Positions 11,062-21,700 of a stretch of DNA of 42,500 nt are shown piece after piece (within the stretch, counting starts at the first letter, position 1; the number at the start of each line of letters is the position of its first letter). The DNA is from Chondrilla cf. caribensis (taxonomy: Eukaryota > Porifera > Demospongiae > Chondrillida > Chondrillidae): NCBI GenBank assembly GCA_964020155.1, contig OZ026546.1, positions 2,495,400 to 2,537,899 of the forward strand. Reading direction: 5' to 3'. The position numbers and the translations under genes are program-made. The notes under the pieces are model-generated. The model saw only the letters and a program-made list of their open reading frames with translations, did no database searches and was not told the DNA's origin.

Positions 11062-12312
11062 CAGCCTATAGCTGCTTGTCAATGTTTTTTTTTTGATTGT
11101 CTGACCATAGTCTATTATGAATTCAATTATGTTTGGTTTCAAAGGCTTTAAGTATAGTACCTACAGATATAACGCACATAAATTATTGTGCATGCAATGC
11201 CTGGACGTACTTATTAAAAGTATAAAACTATATCAACACAAGCAACTGGCAAGACTCCATACAGCTGGCAAATTATCTGCATGAAGATGCACATGCATGT
11301 GGCATCTGCTTATCTTGATCTACTATTGACATATTTACCAACATAGTTACCAGCCAATACATAATAAGAAATATATACATCTAATATTATTCTGGACTGA
11401 TGCACCAATAAATGCAGGCATTCCTGCATGCTTGCTGCTGGATTCAGATTTGCATGAGTTGGCGGCGGTGCCAATAAGAGAATTAAAGCAAATCGGAGTT
11501 AAGCTCCACCATGGTGGAGCTTATAACTCCGATTATGTATTGATTGACAACTTTATATTATAATTTATATTAATGTTTTGTATGGGTTTGTATTCAATTG
11601 ACCATGTTTTGATATAATGGACTGGTGCGGTTTTGGCCGATAATCTACCAATTGCGTAAGGAGTACAAGCATCATTTGCACTACACATTGAAGCTAAGAT
11701 TTATGGAAGGCATTAAGCCTAGTATAACATTATAATAGTGATCCAAGTGAAAGAGCTGAAGCTGTTTCATTGAAGAGTTTTCATCTATAGATTTTTACCC
11801 TATTAATAATTAAACTGTTACATATTACTATACTAGTAAGGCCAAAATAATACACAATTTATAAGCACAGATGGCTGAACTTGAAATGAGTGTAAATAAG
11901 AGGATAAAGTTTACTGGTGCAAAAAGATTTAAACTGTCACAAATGCTATTCATTCTATTATAATATGTTGTGATGATGAAATTATAGCTCTATTTTAATT
12001 ATAATTCTTGAGTTTAGCTGTTACAGACACGTGCACTTTGCTTGTAGTTCCATGGGTTTGTGATAAAATCAGGCAACACTGCCAAAAATTATTATTCCCA
12101 AGTCTTCTGTCGGAAAAACATATATATGGCATAATATTATTATATATATAATGTATAATAGATATTGTGCTTATTAATATTAAATTAAATATGCATGTAT
12201 CAACAAATTAACATATGTTGTTGAACATGTCAGCTAGCCAAAAGTGTCAGTCAGGCCAATGATTCTGACATATAATTTACTAGTATGTAAAGAATCTATT
12301 ATTGAATATGTG
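11062..12312. other. Non-coding stretch downstream of the tnp2 gene
   Basis: No further exon is seen. It is AT-rich, with AATAAA at 11,407-11,412, a plausible polyadenylation signal for the tnp2 gene about 350 bp beyond its stop. It contains the strong inverted repeat listed separately at 11,491-11,534. Confidence 0.5.
11491..11534. repeat. Near-perfect hairpin with a 20-bp palindromic top
   Basis: Left arm AATCGGAGTTA (11,491-11,501), then the perfect palindrome AGCTCCACCATGGTGGAGCT (11,502-11,521), a TA bulge, and right arm TAACTCCGATT (11,524-11,534). The arms give 21 paired bases with a 2-nt bulge. It is GC-rich within AT-rich DNA, about 430 bp past the tnp2 stop codon. Confidence 0.85.
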
Positions 12313-12737
12313 CTTGGACAACCTTGTACGAGTTTGTTTATATTATAGCTAATATAATCAGTGGAATTTTAACCTAGGCCTTATGCAAGCTTTTCAAATG
12401 TTTCAACATCTTTGTACAAGATTGTTGAAGCATTAGGGTTAGTTTGACAGCAAGGTCATCTCAACAACCTTTTACAAGCTTGTCAAATGCTTCAACAACC
12501 AAGTACAAGGTTGTCTTATGCCATGACAACCTTGTACAAGGTTGTTATGGGCTCTTACAACCTTGTACAAGGTTGTAAAGTGCATGACAATCTTGTACAA
12601 GGTTGTTATGGGCTCTTACAACCTTGTACAAGGTTGTTCACAGCTTTTTACAAGGTATCTACAACCTCATACAACCTATTACAACCTTGAACAAGCTTGT
12701 GACAAGATTGTAACATGCTGGTAACAAGCTTGTCATT
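12313..12737. repeat. Right subterminal array of palindromic 10-mers
   Basis: It has the same ACAACCTTGT / ACAAGGTTGT vocabulary as the left array. The core holds four 20-bp palindromes of the type ACAACCTTGTACAAGGTTGT at 12,526, 12,557, 12,587 (one base changed) and 12,618. Their spacing of 31, 30 and 31 bp makes a 61-bp tandem repeat. Outward copies degrade and end with ACAAGCTTGT at about 12,724-12,733. Short open frames across it are by-products of the repeat. Confidence 0.85.
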
Positions 12738-13129
12738 TTCATATGGGTACCGATACATCGCCATGATTATTCGAGCCACATGGACGGCAATGTCGGGATT
12801 ACTAATAATACTAATAATAATATACAGTATGGGATGTGCTTTACCGTATATCCATAGACATGATATCAAAAGGAACTTTTTCCTACTTATCACACTGTAT
12901 TTTAAGTCAATGTACCATATAGCTTTTGATAGCAGTTTGTAATTCACTAATTAATTGTAGGCTACAACATCCTGTGTTTTAAGTGACTGATTATAGTGTA
13001 TTCCTGGTTAAACCTACCAAAACTTCGTACTATTCATAAAAATGTATCCCATACCAAACAGAGAATTTTGCCCCGAATATGTATTATATTATATATGAGA
13101 ACTGACAAAACAGAAAAAAATTAAATCAT

Positions 13130-13860
13130 GCCAACTTACAATCAAACACTATGACACCCTAGGACAAATACAGCATTGAAAGTCTGAGTACACACTAAAT
13201 GTATGGCACAAATTGAATTGTGCAGTGGATCGCTTGAAATGAGGTGCGCACGTTTAGCAAGATCATAAAGGGTATCAAGAGCATCCAAATTGAAAACACC
13301 TGTTGACTCTAATGTGACCCATTTAAAGTGATTGTTGTTCACTAATTCACAGTGAAGATTGTGGCTCTTAGAGACAACCTGCTTGCATCAGATCCAGCTC
13401 AAAAAGGCCATGATGATTTTGAATGGCGTCCCAGGTCTATGAATCCCAACAAGTCACATCCCACACCAAGGTTTAGACCTTTGCCCAAGGGGTGACGGTC
13501 ATGCCATCTGGTCTTTTGCTATCTAAAAATATAAGCGACAGAACCCTAGGCCTTGTGGTCCAAGATGGAGCTTGAGGGCACATTGGCACTAGACAAGGCC
13601 CAAAGAATGATATTGTTAATTTTTGGCAACCCAGGCCATGAACTCCTGACTCATCAACATGCATTCCACAAAGGAGGTATGTAGTCCCCAGCCTCAGAAA
13701 ATAGCAACTTGGATGGTCTCAATCTCCATAGGGACACCAAGAGCAGAAACAGGTTGGACAGTTATCCAAGTGAAGGCCTCCTGTCGGGATGATGTTCTGT
13801 CATCCTTAAACAAATCTGTACAAAGGACCTTTGAAGGTCAGACACTATAAGGATCTAGCT
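13130..13860 (-). pseudogene. Decayed reverse-transcriptase ORF, C-terminal region
   Basis: Reading leftward on the minus strand in shifting frames are fragments with the order typical of the C-terminal part of RT proteins common in invertebrate retroelements. They are LRLGTTYLLC, then VDESGVHGLGCQK, then SKRPDGMTVTPW, then FKWVTLESTGVFNLDALDTL, ending near FNAVFVLGCHSV (stop 13,142). In intact relatives these correspond to a Cys/His segment (C.CG...D..G.HGL.C), the RPDG....PW block and a V..ETLG...... segment. Stops and frame changes separate the pieces, so it is dead. The exact retroelement clade cannot be told by eye. Confidence 0.65.
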
Positions 13861-15708
13861 GTCTTTGAGGGCAAAATGATTGAACCTCTCTCCTTCATCT
13901 ATTACATCATGCACAATGTATACATCTGACATCATGTATGAAGAGCATAAAATTATTATAAGTATGACATACAGTTAGAACTCAATTCCTACATTTACAT
14001 AAAATACAAAGAAATCAGAAGAGAATAATTGTCCATTGGCTATTTTATCATCCGATATTATTTCAAATTTGGATTAGCATGCCACTTCCGTGAAAGTTAT
14101 CTTCCATACGTGTGCATGTGTACACACTTATATACCACACACATACACACAAATTACATTCATATCTGCAGAATACTTCTGGGTTGTAGGAATAGGTCAG
14201 CTATAGAGTTGTCCAAAGGTATATACGTATTTGGATTTATATACCAGGCCTATGCCATATCTAATATTGTTTATATATTATAATACCCTTCATATACTTT
14301 ATATACCTTTGAATACCCACAGTGATATACGGTAATATCCTATATCTATCCAATGTAGTCAGACATTGGTGAGGGTCTGGCTCTACAAGACTATATTATA
14401 GGACACAGTAACTGATACAATACACTCACTACGCAGACATGTTCTTGTATTTCATCCATGCACTACTAGCTATTATTAAGATAACACTACATGTATACAT
14501 TCCCAAGTGCTGCTTCACAGAATAGACAACAAATGACAAGCTATTTTAATTTCAATATAAGCTGTAAGTTCTGAGCTGTAGTGGACTAAATGAACGCAAG
14601 CCTCGAAGAACTTATTAACTATGTGTCAGGTGACCACTTGTCTGTGGAAGCTCTCTAAACAGAACCCTTTAATCTAATAACATCACATCTTACTTTGGGT
14701 TCCACTTTCAGGATAAGATTAATGACATAATATCTAATATAATATAATATAATAGTATTATACATAATAGAGAGCATAACAACTACATACATACATAACA
14801 TACTATATATAACATTATAGCCTGGACTGTATGTACATACTGAGAAACGAAGGATATAGTCTGGGCTATAAATCATAATACCTAACCACTGGTACACAAT
14901 GATCAATCCACCATTTGCCCAACTGGCAACATGTACTGTATTGAGTGGAAATAAATTCAATTACTTTTTCCTGCATTCATTAAACAAAACTTCACTAAGC
15001 CAGCCAAACACCTCTCCTATGAAATATTTTAATTGGTATATATATATTATACTGTAATACAATACATTATTCACATTAAATAATACTCCAATTGAAATAG
15101 TAATAAACAATGTAATAAAAAAATCTGTAGTTGTTCTTAAAACTGACTGACTGAATTAATAGACTTTCTTTCAGTCCTTGCCAACCATTGCACACTGCAC
15201 AGTACCAAAGAGCTTGAGATCCAGACACAATCATTGCACACAGTGCTCATGAAATATATCAGTCACACATTTAATGTTTATATATAATATTATACAATAA
15301 TGACTATGAATGCATTATTATTATTATTATTATTAAAATTTAGAGCTGTGTGCAGCCCTTCAGATTTGGGTTTATTCTCAACTCCATTATAATACAATAA
15401 ACTGATATTGTACATTTGTCATACAGGCTGCAACTGCACATAATATGAGCAGTACATATGCACTCAATTTTCCAAATAGTCCTGTATAATTTTACTCATA
15501 TCACACGGCTAACAGGTAAATCATCACAATTATCATCGTTATCATCAGGTTATTGTACTATTATCAATCGAGACCTTTACAAATCATGTACAAATGTCTT
15601 ACTTTGCATATAATACTTACAGAAAATGTTCAACTAGTCACATGGTACAAAATTGTATACAATATGTCCTATCAAAAATTTCATAGTCGAACAGAAAATC
15701 AAGGCACA
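13861..15708. other. Intergenic stretch, no gene seen
   Basis: No exon with supporting splice sites or recognisable protein is visible. A run of ATT triplets lies at about 15,314-15,336. TTTATT at 15,371-15,376 would be a minus-strand polyadenylation signal for the receptor gene whose stop is at 15,709. The 14,740-14,830 stretch is made of simple TA/CATA-rich sequence. Confidence 0.45.
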
Positions 15709-18700
15709 TTAAGACACAGTCTGATAAGCAGGAGAAGGCTCCATTTTGACAACATCAGTCATTTCAGAATAATAATAGTCACCTTTAGTACCACACACTG
15801 AAGACACAGTCTGATAAGCAGGAGAAGACTGCATTTTAATAATATTGTCTTTCTCTGGATCTTCATAGATAACATCTCCATCTCCACCTTTCTCGTTTTC
15901 TTTCTTTTTGATACAAGGACGTCCTATAATCACAGAAAACAACACACTAATTTCATGTACTTACACGACAATCACTATTAATATGTATCACGTACACTTA
16001 TGATGTTTGAATTCATGTTTGAATGAATTTGTACATTTCAACTCATTCTAGATGTTACAAGTGAGGTCATGTGATTAACACATTACTGGTTAACGGATTC
16101 CTAGCAGATTAACTGTGAACAGATATTGCATTACTTCCAACTGATATCCCGTTATCACTAAACAGTTAACTGATATTACAGTGACATAAATTTACCTTTC
16201 CCGTGGTCTGTACACTACTAACATTTTATAACTTTATAACTAAAGAACAACACGAGTCATTAGATAGCATCAATTCCTGGTTTATTTTTTACATAAAAGA
16301 TGCCTAAATTACGGTGGTACGTAACAGTAATGGATAAAAGTTACCAGTTAAACTGATAACCGTTAACGTTTTCGAAGAAACTTTACCCGGAAACTGTTAG
16401 CGGTTTTCAGATAATCGTTAACTGAAAATGATATACATATGTATGAATACGTATATACATCACAGCATAGCAAAAGTGCTTAATCAAAGTGTGATTTCAG
16501 GGACTCGGAAAGAATGGTTCTTGGAGTGAAAGAATGGAACTTGCTTGGGTGAGAGTGTAGCTTCTTCTGTTAGTAAGTACAACGATCTTGCCTCAATAAA
16601 ACTCACACTTTGTGATCTGATCATGTGCTCACGTCATGGAAATGCGCTTACATAATGCGTTAACGGTTAATGGTTTATGGTTAATGGTGCACCGATAAAG
16701 GCTGACGTTTATCCGTTATCTGAAAACCAGCAAACGAAACTACTATTATCTTTTTTATGGACCGCACTGTACATGGCATCAAATGTACATATTACAAAGA
16801 ACATAACAAAACATGTTAATTTCAAATCACCCAGATATTGGGTACATTTTCAGTCCAGTATTACATCAGATGACCATTTTATTGAGTTGTATGAATAAGA
16901 CAAGAACATATAATATTATATCAGATATTGAATCTGATATAAGGCCAATGCTGTCTTTGCAGTATGAGAGAGAGTTTACGAAATTGGAAAATATGGTGAT
17001 GAATGTGGTGAAAGTTGGTTTACATATTGTTTGTTATAAATGTACTATATGGAATGCCGGAATGGCTGAAGTGTGCTATTATAATGAGAATATATACCCA
17101 GCATTGTACCCTCATGTGTAATATAGTGTGTACAGGGCAGTGATCACATTCAACCTTTATACTTTATTGTTTACAAAATGATTCCTGCAAACACAGTATA
17201 CACGTGTGAACAAATTACACAGAATGACCACAATTAGGAACAATGAAATTCTAACCAACAACTAAACAGCAAATTCTTGCAGATGCCAGTAGACAAATCT
17301 TGTGTACTGTAAGCAATAACCAAGCACCTTCACATACCTTTCACACCATGCTTTTTCTTCTTACACCAAATGACAACCACAATAGCAATAATGACAACAA
17401 GGACCACCAGTATGATGGCTGCAACAATTGGCACCACAATGGGAACTATGGAGAGAATATGCAAAAGAGGATATATTGCACAAAAAGTACAATAAATGTT
17501 TTATCAGTACAGTTTCAATGTAAAAATAATAGATATATCCTGCCTAGGTATGCTGCAGCAAATGTCAAGTATTGAATAATCATAATGCAGTTGAAAAGCT
17601 AGCTTGTGCCCTGGTATAGACAATTTACGGTCCGGTTTGAAAAAAAAACTAAATGTTATCTTTTTTACCCTTTTTCTGTCAACGGTTAACTGTTATCTGT
17701 GAACCGTATGCGAATAGTACCTAATGATAGGTACGAATTGTACAACATATGAACGATCAGTTGGAGAGTCTGTCGACCAGATCCAGGAAGATGAGAGATG
17801 GTCCCATGTCTTTTGTACTTTTGAATCGTTGCCCAAACCCTGGCCTGCAATAAGTCCTTCTATGAGGACTAAGAATTCATAACGTACTGTTGACAGTTAT
17901 CTGTTAATGGTTATCGGTTAACAGGTAACAGAAAATAAGGTAACTTTTAACCGATAAACGTTAACAGCTATTGGATTAACAGGTGACTTTTATCTAGTAA
18001 TGTTTATTTTTTTCAAACCGTATCATATATAGTTGAATGTTTATGTAGTCCAATATAAAATATCATAATTATACATCCTCCCGGGTTCTCACTCAATTAA
18101 ATCTAACAATGGAACTTGTCTAGTGACCTGTACAGTTATATTATATGACTTGTGTTATACAAACTATATATCAGCATACCTTCCTTTTTGATCCACCTGT
18201 CAATCATACACCCATGTACCAAGACACCAGTACGTAACATAAATAATGTATCCTAACAAAATAACCACAGAGGATGTTGCCGTTACACAACTGGCCAATA
18301 CATGGCATAGGATAGTTATATTCGAATACATGGTCTGCTCATTCTATTTCATTAGTTTAGTGTTTTCATTACACATTCATTTCAACAGATGCTGTAAGAT
18401 ATGGTAAGTACATGCAGTAATTCAATATGGAACGCCAAATGCAACAAAAATAGGGCAGGTCATGTATACGCTAAACAAATAGATAATCGATTACAAAATC
18501 GTTTTCAAAATCAACATTCGACTAAAAAATCAGTATTCGATAACAAAATCAAAGAAAAAAAAAATCGTTTTTACATTCTGAAACGATTGGTCAATCAATT
18601 ACAAGATTGATCACAAAATCGATTATAAACTCGAGCAGCAAATCGATTACAAAATCAATTACAAACTCGAGTAGCAAGTCAATTTCATGCCAAACGTACT

Positions 18701-21700
18701 CTCAGACTGCAACCCTTTCAAAAGCAAGGTTGTTTGTGACAATCACATTTGTGACATGAAGCCATATTAGTTTTGCGAAGGCATCAGTATTCTGTTCAAG
18801 TTCCCAATGTCATCTAGATGGGTACCATAACTGATCAGGTGCATGGGGTTTTGTCATCCGTGGTGTAATTGATGGATACAGCTGTCTGATCACGTTTCTC
18901 GAATTGTTGACCAACAACAGATCTGATACTGTATTATCTGCTTTCCTTTCTGCTGTGCATGAAATTGGTCTCCCATCAAGAGTGAGGATAGACCAAGCTG
19001 GAGAAAATGTTGGAGTGGCTCGTTATATGCTAGAGCACCCACAGCGAGGAATAGAGAGAAGGAGTGTGATAACTGGAAGAAGTATGCATAACCAAAGAAT
19101 TGAAAGATTGTGACAGGATTTGTTTGCTGGTTGCATCGTCATTTCTTTTATTTCTTAGAGGACGAGAGAATTTTTGATATAGAGGATATACAGCATGTAT
19201 GTGCTCAACATCTTGCTTTTGCACCTGTAATTCAACAGCAGCTTGATATATTTTGACATGGTTGGGCTAACCATAGCCTTAGGACAGAACATAACAGAAC
19301 CCCACAACAGCTTTGGATACTTGAAACCCATGCAATGAGGAATGTGGATCAAATGCATGATTCAGTGACTGGACTGTTGGATGTATGCTACTAAAGTGTA
19401 CATGTCTATTGTAAACATTATGATTATTGTTCCTTATTATATAGTCCAACTGGAGTGACTAACAACAACTAACAACAAATGACGACACCACAGTAATGTT
19501 GCAAGATGTCCCTGATATCATTACCGCGGAAGAAGTAACAGAATTTAACTCAAACAACAGCATCAGTGGATGTGATTTGTCAAGAGAACTGCCTTTAAGA
19601 CATTTTGAGTCACCAAGTCCTTTGTGTGTACTCGGTGCGTACTCATGCAACCTAACTCAATTTCATTTCATCTATAATAATATTATGCATGTATACATGT
19701 CAGTACTAGTTTTTCATTATTATACAGTAATAAGGAATAAGCAAAGATTCTACATGAACCATAAACATATATAAATGTATATAAATTAATGCTTTCGAAG
19801 AGGTTGCAGAGAACCATTTTTAGTTCAATTTTGTAATCGATTTGCGAATCGATTTTTTAACGGACTGTCGATTTTGAAAACGATTTGCGACTCGATATAG
19901 TAATCGATTTCCGATTCGATATAGTATTCAATTTTTGAGTCGACTGTCGATTTTGTAATTGATTATCTATTCGTTTAGTGCATACATGACCTACCCTATT
20001 TTGTCGCATTTGGCGTTCCATAATTCAGTACAATGCAAACATACCAATAGGGAGTCCGGGAGTTGGAGTTGTAGGTGGAGGTGGAGCTGCAGTAATGATT
20101 GGGAAGGTGAAGATAATTACAAAGGAAAAATATTGAGTAATTAGAAGGTGACTAAGTCCATAAAAGGTTCATGAATATAAGTACATCAAAGGATAAGGAT
20201 ATTGCTGAAACAGATATGTATTCCTCCTTGTCAGAAAGTATGCATTAAATATAGTCTCCTACACCACAAAGAATTACACTAGTTGATAAATCTGGGAGAT
20301 GCCATTCAATTCAAAAATCACATGCCATTGGGGCTATATACCCACCTAAACAGCTTGGCAGTCCCAACAACATTCAAAGAACCCCACGTTAGAGTTGGCA
20401 GTGATGATATTCTTATCCATCAGATTTGTACTCCAATTTGAAACCCTTTGTATTACAAGATCAGTCATCCCTCTCATGCAATACAATTTATCATGTGAAA
20501 TAAAAGTAAAAACACTTCCATTTCAATATAACAACGGACACATAACATAGGAAGTTTGTACAGTGATACCTGGGCATTTCCTCTGAACAAATGTGTCATT
20601 GGTCTCTATTCCTAACATACTTAGATCATTACATACTCATGCAGTGTAATTTGTTCTGACAGTATACAACTGACTCTTTCATACACTGTGATGGAAAATG
20701 AACTGCATGGAAGGTTGAGCAATTTGTGTAAAGATACATGGAAATACTGAAGACATGGACACATTTACTGCATGAGGTGAAATGATGAGGTTATTATCAT
20801 TTGGTTTGATTAACAATTTTTTTACATAATATTATATCACTATGATGTGGAAATGGCAATTGAAAATATGGCAGTCGGATTGAAAAACAGTACTTGTTGA
20901 CCACTGAAAACATTAACTTATCATGCAGCAAAGTTGACAACAGTTCTTTAGATTGTTTAAAGGCAAGAGCAAGTGAAAAGTAAGTGCTCTCTTCTAGCGG
21001 ATCATATGCCAACGACAAGCAATGTCTATATATGTGACAAAGAATGGATTACATTAATTCAAATAAACTTGATAAAAATGACCTAAATTTCACAATATTG
21101 GGCCCCAAGCAATTAATTGTGCATATAAACTTTCGATAATGTTTTGGATGGAAGCCACAAAACAGAATAAGTTTACTTCACTGAACTGCTCAGTAATGAA
21201 TTATCAACTTAATGTGGACATCGTAAAAATGAAGACTCCATTGATATTGTTTCCACAGAATACTACATGAAATGATCAACTGACAACAGGTAATAACCAA
21301 TTAACCAAAGGTACATTCATAATATATATATACCAGTATTAGTAAGCTAATGTACACTTACCTGTAGCACTTGCAGAACTTGCACTACCTGCTCCACAGT
21401 TGTTGATCGGGGTAACTGTAAAATTATATGTTGTATTAGAGTCTAGTCCACTGATTGTACATGGACCACTGGGGGGACATGTCCCACAGTTTAGTGGTGA
21501 TGATGGATACAGGTGACATTAACTGATGTCACTGGAGGATTGTTAGAGGGTTAATCCCAGGTGATTTGTACACTGGTGTCGTTAATCAGCAGTGCATCAA
21601 CATTCATGAGCTGTGAAGGAACATCTAAATCATTAGAAAATATAACATAATAATATATACATACGTACATGGCACAAGAAACATTACTCACTGAAGGTAA

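Larger units (their letters stand above)
1049..12751. mobile_element. Candidate two-gene CACTA/EnSpm-like transposon (BEN gene + tnp2 gene)
   Basis: Divergent BEN-domain and tnp2-like transposase genes, both open over all exons, are flanked by arrays of the same palindromic motif (1,064-1,340 and about 12,313-12,737). The outermost repeats lie in imperfect terminal inverted repeats: 1,049-1,077 and the complement of 12,723-12,751 match at 23 of 29 positions, including CCCATA and ACAAGCTTGTT. CACTA elements are known to encode a tnp2/TNPD transposase and often a second DNA-binding protein (TNPA) that binds subterminal motifs; this layout is the same. Weak points are that the ends do not start with CACTA/CACTG and no 2-3 bp target duplication is evident, so the exact boundaries are provisional. 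The alternative is a pair of domesticated host genes with repeats on each side by chance. Confidence 0.6.

Noticed and set aside
12526..12637. Regularly spaced identical palindromes looking like a CRISPR array
   Set aside because: The spacers are 10-11 bp and partly identical, the DNA is clearly eukaryotic, and the motif recurs in the opposite array at the other end of the element.
13659..13850. Plus-strand 63-codon frame
   Set aside because: The minus strand here carries recognisable reverse-transcriptase fragments, so the plus frame is a shadow.
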